From assembly GCF_007858535.1 (NCBI RefSeq), contig NZ_CP040174.1, forward strand, positions 558,001 to 622,000: a stretch of 64,000 bases of DNA, given 5' to 3'. The notes below the pieces were generated by a model, which searched no databases, had not been told where the DNA came from, and saw only the letters and a program-made list of their open reading frames with translations. A program made the position numbers and the translations under genes. The stretch is from Arthrobacter sp. UKPF54-2. GTDB lineage: Bacteria; Actinomycetota; Actinomycetes; Actinomycetales; Micrococcaceae. Shown here piece after piece: positions 17,087-25,516 of the stretch (position 1 is the stretch's first letter; each line of letters opens with the position of its first letter).

Positions 17087-18610
17087 TCAGACGAGAATGT
17101 CGAGGGTGGTTTGGGGGCCGTTCTGGATCCGGGCGGTACGCAGCGAGGCTTCGTCCGCCAGGGCGTCCCAGCGGTGGCCGGGCCGTGGTTCGCCGGGCCC
17201 GTTGCGGCCGCCGGGGCCGGAACCGGCGCCGAAGCCGCCCCGTCCGGCGTCCTGCCCGCCGTCCTGCCCCGCGTCCTGGCCCCGGCCCGGCGGCGGTCCG
17301 CTGTGGTCGGAGAGGTCGAGGCTGGCGCCGAAGCCGGCGTCCGCCAGTTCCTTGCGGAGTTCAGGCAGGATCCCCCGCAACGCCTCCCGGCCGGTGTCCC
17401 CGGGTGCGAAGAGCTCGATCCGCACGCCGGCGGCATCGATATGCGCGCGCACGGTTAGCGGCCCGAGATGCTCCGGGGTGACCTTGAGGGTCATGATGTG
17501 CTGGCCGTGCGGTGCCCCCGCGAGGGTGAAGAGTGGCTTGGCCAGCTGCGGCTGGAGGGCAGGCTGCGGGGCGGGACTCGGAGCGGGAGCCGGAGGCGCC
17601 GTTGCAGACCCGGGCGCCACAGGCCCGGAGACCGGGCCGGGTGCGGCCAAGGCCGCCGCACCGGCCGCGGCCAATCCGTCGGCCGGAATGGCCGCCACTG
17701 GCACGGCATCCGGGGTTCGCCCCGTGAGCCCGGCAGGTTTGTCCACGCCGACGACGCCGGCCGGCATTGCGGTCGTCGCGCTGGAGCCGTTGATAGGTGC
17801 GGACGTGGCGGGCAGGGGGACGGCGGGCGCGGGCACCCCGGCGGTTGCAGCCAGGCCAGCCTTTTCGCCGGCGGGCGTCGTTGCCGCGCCGGGGGCGGAC
17901 GGAGCTGCCTGAACTCCAGCCGGCACCGCAGCGAAAACCGCCGACGCCGCAGTCGGAATCGACGCAACGGCCGCCGAAACCTCCGTCGTGGGCGCAGTTT
18001 GCACGGCAAGGGCGCTGGAGGAACCAGCAGGGCCGGACGGCGGAAGGCTCGAACCCATGGAGATCCCCGTGAGAGGGGTTGCCGGGCCGGTCACCGCCTC
18101 CGCTGTCACCGCACCTGCGGGAGTAGCGGCGGCGTCGCGGTTCCCGGCCGCACTGCCCACTGCACTGGAATTGATCCAGCCCAACGCGGCAAACGCGTTA
18201 AGTGTGGAATCGGAAGCCGAAGCCAGATCCGCAATCGACGCGTCGGCCGGTGCGGCTGCGCTACCCAATCCCTGGTTCGCGTCCGTCGTCTCAGCACCGG
18301 GTACGAGCACGGAAAGTACCAAAGCTGACGGAGCGTTTGGGGTGAAAGGCACCAAAGCTGAGGGAGCGTTCGGGGTGAAAGGCACCAAAGCTGAGGGAGC
18401 GTTCGGGGTGGAAGGCACCAAAGCTGAGGGAGCGTCGGGGGTGGGGGCTGCGGCGGCTGGGCGGGCGGCGGCCTCCTGGGTCACGGCGTCCTCCAACACG
18501 GTCCCAAAGCCGCCGGCTGCGCCGGGGTCGGAGCGGGCGCGGTTCCCCTGCTGGGCGGCGCGCGCCGGGGCGAGCGCCGAGGCCAGCTCCGCCGAAGCCA
18601 TGCCCTTCAT
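17087..18610 (-). CDS. fliK: Flagellar hook-length control protein FliK, with internal tandem repeats
   Basis: The protein has 507 residues, mostly Ala/Pro/Thr/Gly low complexity. The C-terminal FliK domain (about 368-428) is recognisable: IMTLKVTPEHLGPLTVRA, then IELFAPGDTGREALRGILPELRKEL. Residues 55-98 are four copies of an 11-residue unit (NAPSALVPFTP-like), encoded by 33-bp DNA repeats at 18318-18445. A Gly/Asp/Gln-rich segment follows the C-terminal domain. FliK measures hook length and triggers the FlhB switch. ATG 18610 overlaps the stop of the NlpC/P60 gene (ATGA), which fixes the start. Confidence 0.9.
   Translation of the reverse strand: MKGMASAELASALAPARAAQQGNRARSDPGAAGGFGTVLEDAVTQEAAARPAAAAPTPDAPSALVPSTPNAPSALVPFTPNAPSALVPFTPNAPSALVLSVLVPGAETTDANQGLGSAAAPADASIADLASASDSTLNAFAALGWINSSAVGSAAGNRDAAATPAGAVTAEAVTGPATPLTGISMGSSLPPSGPAGSSSALAVQTAPTTEVSAAVASIPTAASAVFAAVPAGVQAAPSAPGAATTPAGEKAGLAATAGVPAPAVPLPATSAPINGSSATTAMPAGVVGVDKPAGLTGRTPDAVPVAAIPADGLAAAGAAALAAPGPVSGPVAPGSATAPPAPAPSPAPQPALQPQLAKPLFTLAGAPHGQHIMTLKVTPEHLGPLTVRAHIDAAGVRIELFAPGDTGREALRGILPELRKELADAGFGASLDLSDHSGPPPGRGQDAGQDGGQDAGRGGFGAGSGPGGRNGPGEPRPGHRWDALADEASLRTARIQNGPQTTLDILV
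18318..18445 (-). repeat. 33-bp tandem repeat inside fliK, about 3.9 copies
   Basis: Copies begin at 18318, 18351, 18384 and 18417 on the plus strand. Each starts ACCAAAGCTGA, continues GGGAGCGTTCGGGG (with small changes), and ends with GGC before the next. Copies 2-4 contain the exact 11-mer TGAGGGAGCGT, which also forms the core of the intergenic repeats at 53361-53616. The repeat length is a multiple of three, so copy changes keep the frame. Confidence 0.95.
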
Positions 18611-19305
18611 GAGGTGCCTCCCGCGGGGACGATCCGGCGGATGGAGGTCAGGTTGGACTGCTGCTCCCAGGCGTCGCGGATCTGGATGGTCTTGCCTGGA
18701 ACGGGCGCGTCGATGGCTTTGCCGTTGCCGAGGTAGATGGAGATGTGGTTCCCGCCGAAACTGATCAGCAGGTCGCCGGGCTTGGCCTGCGCGAGGGATG
18801 CCACGGGGGTGCCCTGCTTCATCTGGTCGCTGACCACGCGGGGAAGCTCGACGCCGAGGTCCTTGAAGACCCGCTGGGTAAACCCGGAGCAGTCCATCCC
18901 GGTGGCCGGGTTGGTGCCGCCCCACACGTAGGGCACCCCGATGTACTTCTTGGCCATGGCAACCACGTCCGTGCCGGTCGCGGTGCCGGCTGGCACGGAG
19001 ACCGGGGTGGCGGTGGCCGGCGGGGTGAGCCCCTTCAACGCCCCAAGCCCGGTGCTGCCGCCCGGGCCCAACCCGTTGGCCAGCGAGGACAGGTCCGTTC
19101 CCGATGCCAGGCCGGTCCCGCCGAGCGCCGCGGTGAGCGCGTCGGTGAAGGAGGCGGCGTCGCCGGTTCCCGTGCCGGTGGCGAGCGAGGTCGCCGCAGC
19201 GGACTTCAGGGCCGTGGCGGTGCTTTCGGTCTGTGCCGGGCGGCTCAGTTCCGCGATCATCGACTGGATGCCCTGCATACGGCCCAGCGCCTCGGTCATG
19301 CTCAT
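18607..19305 (-). CDS. NlpC/P60 family peptidoglycan hydrolase, probable rod-assembly muramidase substitute
   Basis: The protein has 232 residues. Residues 115-232 form an NlpC/P60 (C40) peptidase domain: YIGVPYVWGGTNPATGMDCSGF with the catalytic Cys near 139, then NHISIYLG with the catalytic His near 190. The first 110 residues are Ala/Gly/Thr-rich, and the opening (TEALGRMQGIQSMIAELSRP) may be an export or rod-binding segment. These enzymes cut cell-wall stem peptides. It sits between fliJ and fliK, overlapping both by 4 nt, in the place where a FlgJ-like wall hydrolase would be useful. No flgJ is seen. Confidence 0.88.
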   Translation of the reverse strand: MSMTEALGRMQGIQSMIAELSRPAQTESTATALKSAAATSLATGTGTGDAASFTDALTAALGGTGLASGTDLSSLANGLGPGGSTGLGALKGLTPPATATPVSVPAGTATGTDVVAMAKKYIGVPYVWGGTNPATGMDCSGFTQRVFKDLGVELPRVVSDQMKQGTPVASLAQAKPGDLLISFGGNHISIYLGNGKAIDAPVPGKTIQIRDAWEQQSNLTSIRRIVPAGGTS

Positions 19306-19736
19306 GAGCGCACCTGCTGCTCGTCCCGGTGCCAGATCGCGGAGGAGATCTCATCCAGCGCGGACTGTTCGGCGCGCAGCTCGGCGGTGTTGACCTCGGC
19401 GTGGTGCCTGGCCTGCAGCTTCTCCAGGCCCACGGAGCGGGTGCGGGCGGCGATGAACTCCTCGCGGGCCGCGGCCTCGTCGGTCTCGGCGATGCGGGCG
19501 AGGCTCTGCAGGTCCGCGAGCATACTGTGCGAGGCGGACCGGGCGGCGGCCACGGCGCGCAGCGACGCCGAGCTGCTGATCTCGTCGTCGGTGGCGGTCA
19601 GTTGCCGGCGTGCCGAGGCTTCCCGGGCACGGACGGAGTTGGACCGGGACCGGGCGCGGGCCAGCCCGGAGGCGGCCTGGTCCTGCTGGATCTGGCGGAG
19701 GCGCAACAGCCCCGCCAGTGAAAATTGCCGGCTCAT
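19302..19736 (-). CDS. fliJ: Flagellar export chaperone / stalk protein FliJ
   Basis: The protein has 144 residues, entirely helical and charged, as expected for the coiled-coil FliJ. The opening FSLAGLLRLRQIQQDQA matches the FliJ start pattern (F-x-x-LLRLRxxQxxxA). FliJ inserts in the FliI hexamer ring like a rotor stalk and helps energise FlhA. It overlaps fliI and the NlpC gene by 4 nt each. The call rests on position, length and pattern, since FliJ sequences are poorly conserved. Confidence 0.82.
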   Translation of the reverse strand: MSRQFSLAGLLRLRQIQQDQAASGLARARSRSNSVRAREASARRQLTATDDEISSSASLRAVAAARSASHSMLADLQSLARIAETDEAAAREEFIAARTRSVGLEKLQARHHAEVNTAELRAEQSALDEISSAIWHRDEQQVRS

Positions 19737-21061
19737 GCCGCGGCTCCCAGGATCGAAGTGAGGGTCTCCAGCTGTCGCCAGGACTCGGGGTGGGGGGTGG
19801 ACTCGTCCATCGGCTGCTGCAGGAAACCGCTGACGGTTTCCTCGTGCGCCAGGGCGGCGTCCACCAGCGGGTTGGTTCCCGCCTGGTAGGCGCCGACGTC
19901 GATCAGGTCCTGCGCGGATTTGCGGGCCGCGAGGACCCGGCGCAGGGCGGAGGCCGCCTCCAGGTGGGGGCGGGCGTTGACCTTGGACGCGACGCGGGAG
20001 ACCGAACCCAGCACGTCCACCGATGGGAAGTGTCCGGTTACGGCGAGTTTCCGGTCCAGCACCACGTGGCCGTCGAGGATCGAGCGGGCGGCGTCGGCGA
20101 TGGGTTCGTTGTGGTCGTCGCCGTCCACCAGCACGGTGTAGATGCCGGTGACCGAGCCGGTTTCGGCGGTGCCGGCGCGTTCCAGCAGCCGGGCGAGGAT
20201 GGAGAAGGTCGACGGCGGGTAGCCGCGGGTGGCGGGCGGCTCGCCGGCGGAGAGGCCGATCTCGCGCTGGGCCATGGCCACGCGGGTGAGCGAGTCCATC
20301 ATCAGGACCACGTCCTGGCCGTTGTCGCGGAAGGACTCGGCGATCCGGGTGGCCGTGAACGCGGCGCGCATGCGCATCAGTGCGGGCTCGTCGGACGTGG
20401 CGACGACGACGACGGAGCGGGCCAGTCCGGCCGGGCCGAGGTCGTCTTCGAGGAACTCGCGGACTTCGCGGCCGCGCTCCCCCACGAGGGCGATCACGGA
20501 GACTTCGGCGTCGGTGCCGCGGGCGATCATGGACAGCAGCGAGGACTTGCCGACGCCGGATCCGGCGAAGAGGCCCATGCGCTGGCCCTTGCCCAGGGTG
20601 GTCATGGTGTCCAGCACACGGACGCCGGTCTGCAGGGCGGTGTCGATCCGGGCGCGCTTCATGGCGTTCGGCGCCTCGTTGTCGATCGGGACCCGGGGTC
20701 CGCTCAGCAGCGGGCCCTTGCCGTCGATCGGCCGGCCGAGGCCGTCGAGGACGCGGCCGAAGAGCCCCGCGCCGGTGGGGACCAGCACGGTGCCGCCCTT
20801 GGCGCGGACCGGGTCGCCGGCGGCGACGCCCGCGAGGCGGCCCAGCGGCATGCAGCGCACGGATCCGTCGAGGGCCGCCACCACTTCGGCGTCGAGTCCG
20901 GGGTTCTCCCCCACGGTGAGCAGGTCACCGAGCGCGCAGTCCAGGCCGGATACCTCCAGGCCCAGGCCCATTACGGAGGTGACGGTCCCGACCCGCTGCG
21001 GCGCGGCCGCAGCGAGGGCTGCGGCGAAGTCGTCGCCCTTGGGGCGCCACTGGGCGATCAC
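19733..21061 (-). CDS. fliI: Flagellum-specific ATPase FliI
   Basis: The protein has 442 residues from GTG 21061, which overlaps the fliH stop as GTGA; the frame is open to ATG 21103. The P-loop GSGVGKSS (about 167-174), Walker B region (VVLMMDSLTRVAMAQREI) and the ATPase signature (PPSTFSILARLLERAG) are intact. It resembles the F1-ATPase beta subunit and unfolds or releases export substrates at the gate. Its neighbours fliH and fliJ encode its regulator and stalk. Confidence 0.96.
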   Translation of the reverse strand: MIAQWRPKGDDFAAALAAAAPQRVGTVTSVMGLGLEVSGLDCALGDLLTVGENPGLDAEVVAALDGSVRCMPLGRLAGVAAGDPVRAKGGTVLVPTGAGLFGRVLDGLGRPIDGKGPLLSGPRVPIDNEAPNAMKRARIDTALQTGVRVLDTMTTLGKGQRMGLFAGSGVGKSSLLSMIARGTDAEVSVIALVGERGREVREFLEDDLGPAGLARSVVVVATSDEPALMRMRAAFTATRIAESFRDNGQDVVLMMDSLTRVAMAQREIGLSAGEPPATRGYPPSTFSILARLLERAGTAETGSVTGIYTVLVDGDDHNEPIADAARSILDGHVVLDRKLAVTGHFPSVDVLGSVSRVASKVNARPHLEAASALRRVLAARKSAQDLIDVGAYQAGTNPLVDAALAHEETVSGFLQQPMDESTPHPESWRQLETLTSILGAAA

Positions 21062-21711
21062 GGCTGGCCGCCCAGGGAATCGTCGGAGGCGTTCGGCGAC
21101 CACTGCTGGTCCCCCAGCAGGGCCGCCTTGGCGCGGGCGAGGGCGCTGCCGAGGCTGGCGTCGAGCCAGCCCTGCTGGTATTCCACCTTGGCGTCGCCGC
21201 GCTGCAGGGACGCGTCCGCGAGCAGCGGCAGGCCGGCGGGAAGGTCCTGGCCTTCCTTGGCGAGCACCTCGATGTCCGCCGGGTGCAGGCGGATAGCCAG
21301 CACGGTGGCGGCGTCGTTGCCGGAGAGGGCGCGGTCCAAGGCGGCGCGGGCGGTCCGGGTCCCCTCGGCCAGTTCGTAGCCCAGGATGGCCTCGGCGAGT
21401 TCCAGCGCAGTGCGGGCCAGGACCTCCTCGGCGTCGTGCAGGGCCTGGACGTTGCGGTGCGCGAAGTCGGTGCGGGCCACCGCGAGGGCGCGGACGGCAC
21501 GGTCCAGATCCTTCTGCCCGGCGGCGAGCGAGGCGGCCTGCTCGGCCGCCATCCGGTCGCGCCAGCGGCGCTGTTCCTTCGCGGCGGCGCGTACCCCCGC
21601 TGCGTAGCCGGCGGCGTGGCCCTCGGTGTAGCCGGCCTGCTCGCTGGCCGGGCCGGACGAACGCAGTGAGGGGAAGACGATGCGGGCCGGCGCGGCCCCC
21701 TCAGTAGACAT
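21058..21711 (-). CDS. fliH: Flagellar assembly protein FliH
   Basis: The protein has 217 residues. An N-terminal region with AGYTEGHAAGYAAGVRAA shows the GxxxG-type repeats common in FliH. A long helix follows, then a V-ATPase E-subunit-like C-terminal domain (about 95-205). FliH binds and regulates FliI and links it to the C-ring. It overlaps fliG by 11 nt and fliI by 4 nt. Sequence identity in the family is low, so position carries much of the call. Confidence 0.85.
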   Translation of the reverse strand: MSTEGAAPARIVFPSLRSSGPASEQAGYTEGHAAGYAAGVRAAAKEQRRWRDRMAAEQAASLAAGQKDLDRAVRALAVARTDFAHRNVQALHDAEEVLARTALELAEAILGYELAEGTRTARAALDRALSGNDAATVLAIRLHPADIEVLAKEGQDLPAGLPLLADASLQRGDAKVEYQQGWLDASLGSALARAKAALLGDQQWSPNASDDSLGGQP

Positions 21712-22717
21712 AGTCTTCTTCGTCCCCGCGCTGGATCGTGATCTGGCCTTCGGCCTCGAGCTCGCGGATGGAGCGGACGACGGCGGCGCGCGCTTCCTCG
21801 ATCTGCGAGGCGCGCAGCGGTCCCAGCGCGGCCATTTCGGATTCGAGGATTTCGAGGTTGCGCCCCGAAACGTTGGTGGTGATGGTCTCCAGCACCGGTT
21901 CCGTGGCGCCCTTCATGGCCACGGCGAGGACGGAGGCGTCCAGGCCGCGGAGCACCAGCTGCACGTCGCGGCGTTCCAGCTTCACGATGTCGTCGAACGT
22001 CACCATCTGGGCGCGGATTTCCACGGCGAGGTCAGGATCGAGCAGGTCCAGGCCGTCCAGGACGGACCGTTCGGTGCCGGCGTCGGTGCGGTTGATGATT
22101 TCCAGCAGCGGCTGGATGCCGCCCACCACCTTGGAGGCCTGCTGCGACACGGCGGCGCCGCCGCGCAGCTTCAGCGTGTCCGCCACGATGCCAATGGCTT
22201 CCGGCGCGCCGGAGCCCATCGTGGCGATGCTCAGGGCTACGTCGGCCCTAAGGGAGCCTGGCAGCCCGGACATCACGGCCGAGGCCTTGCGCGGGCTCAG
22301 GTGGGCCAGGACCAGGGCGATGGTCTGCGGCAGTTCGCCGTCGATCAGGGCCAGGATCTGCACCGGTTCGATGTCTTCGAGGAACTCAAAGGACTTGCCG
22401 GCCATGTTCACCGTCAGCCGGTTGATCAGGCCGGCGGCCTTCTCCGAGCCGAAGGACGCCTCAAGCAGGCCCTCGGCGAGCTCCCGGCCGCCGCGGGCCT
22501 GCCGCGGGCTGCTGAGGGCAGCTTCGTGGAAGTCCTTCATGATCTGTTCGGCGACGTCGGGATCCACTTTGCGGAGCCGGACAATCTCGGCGGCGATTTC
22601 CTCCGCCTCGGCGTCGGTGAACTGGGCCATCACCCGCGCCGCGTTGGCGGGGCTCATCTGCATCAGGACGACGGCGGCACGCTGGGTGCCGGTGAGGGTG
22701 GCGTCGGCGACTTTCAT
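21701..22717 (-). CDS. fliG: Flagellar motor switch protein FliG
   Basis: The protein has 338 residues, the usual FliG length. The N-terminal FliF-binding domain (TGTQRAAVVLMQM...), the middle EHPQ-type region (here GELPQTIALVLAHLSPRKASAVM, about 125-150) and the C-terminal torque helix region (LVLRGLDASVLAVAMKGATEPV...MSGRN-like) are all visible. Charged residues in the last domain contact MotA. It overlaps fliF by 4 nt and fliH by 11 nt. Confidence 0.96.
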   Translation of the reverse strand: MKVADATLTGTQRAAVVLMQMSPANAARVMAQFTDAEAEEIAAEIVRLRKVDPDVAEQIMKDFHEAALSSPRQARGGRELAEGLLEASFGSEKAAGLINRLTVNMAGKSFEFLEDIEPVQILALIDGELPQTIALVLAHLSPRKASAVMSGLPGSLRADVALSIATMGSGAPEAIGIVADTLKLRGGAAVSQQASKVVGGIQPLLEIINRTDAGTERSVLDGLDLLDPDLAVEIRAQMVTFDDIVKLERRDVQLVLRGLDASVLAVAMKGATEPVLETITTNVSGRNLEILESEMAALGPLRASQIEEARAAVVRSIRELEAEGQITIQRGDEEDYVY

Positions 22718-24324
22718 GCGGGCTGCCTGTCATCCATCAGGCCGCGGAGGTAGTCGGCGGCCTTCTCCGGGTTGGCGGCGACCATGTTGTCGATTTCCTG
22801 CATGCGGCGTTCGGCTTCGAGCACTTCCATCGGCGGGGCCGGCAGCGGCTGCAGCGGCAGCGCGGTCAGCGGGATGGCCGAGGTCGCGGGGGCCGGGTCG
22901 AAGGCCGTGACGGCCGGCAGCGGGGGCAGCAGGTCCAGGCGTTCGCCGAGGTCCACGGGTTCGCGCTTCTGCCGGCGGCGCAGAATGATGGTGATGATCA
23001 GGGCCAGGATCAGCAGGCCGAGCAGGATGCTGCCGGCGGTGACGAGGGTCCCGAAGAATGCCGCCTGTTTCTGCGCTTCGATCTCGGCTTTGGCCGCGTC
23101 GAGGGAGGCGTTGGCCTGGTCCGCTGCGGCCGTGCTGAACGGGATCACCTCGACGGTGACTACGTCCCCCCGGGCGCGGTCGACGCCGGCCGCGGAGGTG
23201 ACGAGCGCGGTCAGCGAGCCGATGTTCAGCCCGCCGGCGGCGGACTGGCTGACGGCCACCGAGATGGTCTGGCGCTTGACGGCGCCCGGCGGGATGGTCC
23301 GGTCCTCGGTGACCTTGTTGACGGCGTTGTTCTTGGTGGCCGTGGAGGAGTCGAAGTTGCCGTTGCCGCTGGAACCGCCGGGGACGGCGATATTGTCCGG
23401 GCCGAGGACGCCGGCGCCCCCTCCCCCGGTTCCGGTGTACTTCTCGGTCTTGGAGGATTCGCTCAGCGGCAGCGCACCGGGGGTGTTGGAGAATGTTTCG
23501 CTCTTCTGCTGGGCGGATTCGCCAGTGACGTCCGCGGCGACCGCCACGGTGGAGTTGCCGGGGCCCACCACACGGTCCAGGACGGCGCGGACGGCGTCGC
23601 CGGTGCGCTGCTGGTAGTCGGCGGCCTGCTTGGAGGAGGACCCGGCGGCCCCGCCGCCCACGGTGGAGAGGACGTTGCCCTGCGAGTCGACCACCGAGAC
23701 GTTGGCGGGTTTGAGGTTCTCGATCGCGGCCGAGGTCAGGTGCACAATGGCCTGGACTTTATCGCCGGAGAGTGTCACGCCGGGGGCGGTCTCCACGAAG
23801 ACGGAGGCCGTGGTGTCCGGGGTTTTGGAGACGAAGACGGTCTTTTCCGGGATCGCGAGCCGGACGGCGGCGGTCTTCACGCCTTCCATGGCGGAAATGG
23901 TGCTGGCCAGTTCACCTTCGAGCGCGCGCTTGTAGGTGACCGACTGCTGGAATTCCGAGGACGTGACGCCCATCTTGTCCAGCAGCGAGTACCCGGTGGC
24001 GGCGGCGGTGGGGAGGCCGGCGGCCGCGGCCTTGAGGCGCTCGTCGTAGACCTTGTCCTGCGGCACGAGGATGGTGGCGCCGCCGTCGCTGAGTTCGTAG
24101 GGCACATTGTCCTTGCGCAGCTGCTCCACGATGCCGTTCGCGTCCGTGTTCTTGAGCCCGGAGAACAGCGGCGTCATGGTGGGCTTGGACAGCCAGGCGG
24201 ACAGCGCGATGATGCCCACCACGAGCAGCGCAGTGCCGATCACGGCGAGCGTGCGCTGTCCGGTGGTGAAGTTCTTGAGGCCGGCGCCGAAGCGCTGGAA
24301 GAAGACGGTAATCTGCGGAGGCAT
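22714..24324 (-). CDS. fliF: Flagellar MS-ring protein FliF
   Basis: The protein has 536 residues. It has an N-terminal membrane helix (about 24-45), two ring-building periplasmic motifs (PLFSGLKNTDANGIVEQLRKDNVPYEL; ALEGELASTISAMEGVKTAAVRLAIPEKTVF, both in spaced form), a variable Gly/Ser-rich insertion around 290-350, and a second membrane helix (about 435-460). The cytoplasmic tail ends with the FliG-binding helix. It forms the MS ring on which rod and C-ring assemble. Confidence 0.96.
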   Translation of the reverse strand: MPPQITVFFQRFGAGLKNFTTGQRTLAVIGTALLVVGIIALSAWLSKPTMTPLFSGLKNTDANGIVEQLRKDNVPYELSDGGATILVPQDKVYDERLKAAAAGLPTAAATGYSLLDKMGVTSSEFQQSVTYKRALEGELASTISAMEGVKTAAVRLAIPEKTVFVSKTPDTTASVFVETAPGVTLSGDKVQAIVHLTSAAIENLKPANVSVVDSQGNVLSTVGGGAAGSSSKQAADYQQRTGDAVRAVLDRVVGPGNSTVAVAADVTGESAQQKSETFSNTPGALPLSESSKTEKYTGTGGGGAGVLGPDNIAVPGGSSGNGNFDSSTATKNNAVNKVTEDRTIPPGAVKRQTISVAVSQSAAGGLNIGSLTALVTSAAGVDRARGDVVTVEVIPFSTAAADQANASLDAAKAEIEAQKQAAFFGTLVTAGSILLGLLILALIITIILRRRQKREPVDLGERLDLLPPLPAVTAFDPAPATSAIPLTALPLQPLPAPPMEVLEAERRMQEIDNMVAANPEKAADYLRGLMDDRQPA

Positions 24325-24629
24325 CAGGCCTGCATCCTCATGATCTCGTTGAACGCGTCAACGCCCTTGTTGCGGACGGTAGCCACGAGTTCGAGCGTGA
24401 TCTGTGCCCGGCTGGCCGCGATGGTGGCGTTGTGGATGTCATCCAGGTTGCCGGTCACGGCGGAGACGGCCAGCTGCTTCGACGTCGACTGCAGCTGCTG
24501 GAGGTTGTCCACGGCGCCGGTGAGCGATGATGCAAAGCCGGAACCGTCGGTGCCGGGAACCGACGAGGCGCCGGAGAGGTAGTCGGTGGGAACGACGCCC
24601 TGCACCGGTGCGATGGGGGAAACGGGCAT
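24324..24629 (-). CDS. fliE: Hook-basal body complex protein FliE
   Basis: The protein has 101 residues, the normal FliE size. The conserved C-terminal half is recognisable: SSLTGAVDNLQQLQ, then AVTGNLDDIHNATIAASRAQITLELVATVRNK and AFNEIMRMQ (C-terminal MRMQ is the family hallmark). It connects the MS ring to the rod. Both ends overlap neighbours as ATGA (flgC and fliF). Confidence 0.95.
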   Translation of the reverse strand: MPVSPIAPVQGVVPTDYLSGASSVPGTDGSGFASSLTGAVDNLQQLQSTSKQLAVSAVTGNLDDIHNATIAASRAQITLELVATVRNKGVDAFNEIMRMQA

Positions 24630-25021
24630 CAGGATCTTCCAATCTCAAGGGCGGCGAGGTAGGTCTCGCGGGCGCGGTCCACAACCTGGGCGTTGGCCTG
24701 GTAGCCGCGCTGGGCAATGATCAGGGCACCCATCTGCTCCGCCATGTCGATGTCCGGGTACTTCACGTTGCCGTCGGCGTCGGCGAGGGGGTGGTCCGGC
24801 TGGTAGACGATGCGGCCCGCGCCGTCGCCCAGCTGCGTGCTCTTGACGTAGACGCCGGTGCCCTCGGCACCTTCGGCGGCCTCGACGTACTTGGCCCGGA
24901 ACGCGGGCCCCGAGGTCGCCGAGGCGTTGTTCATGTTCGCCAGGTTGTCCGAGACGGCGTCGAGCCACTTGCGGTGCACGGTGAGGGCGGAGCCGGCGAT
25001 GCCGATTGCGTCAAAAGTCAT
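24629..25021 (-). CDS. flgC: Flagellar basal-body rod protein FlgC
   Basis: The protein has 130 residues. The N-terminal rod signature (IAGSALTVHRKWLDAVSDNLANMNN) and the C-terminal coil (YPDIDMAEQMGALIIAQRGYQANAQVVDRARETYLAALEIG pattern) match FlgC. The usual NxAN motif is slightly changed to NLANMNN. It builds the proximal rod with FlgB and FliE. It overlaps flgB and fliE. Confidence 0.95.
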   Translation of the reverse strand: MTFDAIGIAGSALTVHRKWLDAVSDNLANMNNASATSGPAFRAKYVEAAEGAEGTGVYVKSTQLGDGAGRIVYQPDHPLADADGNVKYPDIDMAEQMGALIIAQRGYQANAQVVDRARETYLAALEIGRS

Positions 25022-25362
25022 TAGTTGGTCCTCATCGCGGCGCGCACGGCAGTGAATTCCCCGCCGATGGCCCGGGCGGCGAACTGGAAGCGCAGCACAG
25101 TATCGATGTTCGACAGCGTTTCCGTGTCCAGGTTGACGTTGTTGCCGTTGAGTTGGGTGGGCTCGAGCGACGTCCCGGTGGTGGCCTCGGCGTGGCCGTC
25201 GCCGGACTTCACCGACGCGGCCAGGGCAGCTTCAAAGCTGACGCGCTTGGCGTGGTAGTTCGGGGTGTTGACGTTCGCGATGTTGTTCGCGATGGCGCGT
25301 TGGCGCAGTGCCAGCCCGTCCATGGCGCTGGCCAGGGCTGCGGAAGTCACGGATTCGAGCAC
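25021..25362 (-). CDS. flgB: Flagellar basal-body rod protein FlgB
   Basis: The chain has about 113 residues from GTG 25362, which follows AGGCAGGA with short spacing; the frame opens up to 25443, but that segment contains the sigma-28 promoter. The signature ALRQRAIANNIANVNTPNYHAKRVSFE (residues 18-45) is the FlgB motif. It is the first gene of a 12-gene operon ending at flgE. Confidence 0.93.
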   Translation of the reverse strand: MLESVTSAALASAMDGLALRQRAIANNIANVNTPNYHAKRVSFEAALAASVKSGDGHAEATTGTSLEPTQLNGNNVNLDTETLSNIDTVLRFQFAARAIGGEFTAVRAAMRTN

Positions 25363-25433
25363 AGAGTCCTGCCTGGGAAATGGTGGGGGCCGATCCGTGG
25401 CCGGTAAACGAGCGATCCGTGCTCTTACTGTGG

Positions 25434-25460
25434 TTATCGGCACTGTTCAGCGCCGCGTTA
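25434..25460 (-). promoter_or_regulatory. Sigma-28 promoter for the flgB-flgE operon
   Basis: On the minus strand TAACGCGG (25460-25453), 11 nt, then a perfect GCCGATAA (25441-25434). The distance to the GTG start of flgB is about 70 nt. This places rod, MS-ring and export genes under FliA, unlike the enteric scheme where sigma-28 serves only late genes. Confidence 0.8.
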
Positions 25461-25516
25461 GCGAAAAGTGTGAAACGTTTATTCGGGTTCTTTTTAGTCA
25501 CCGGCCGGCGCCGGTT

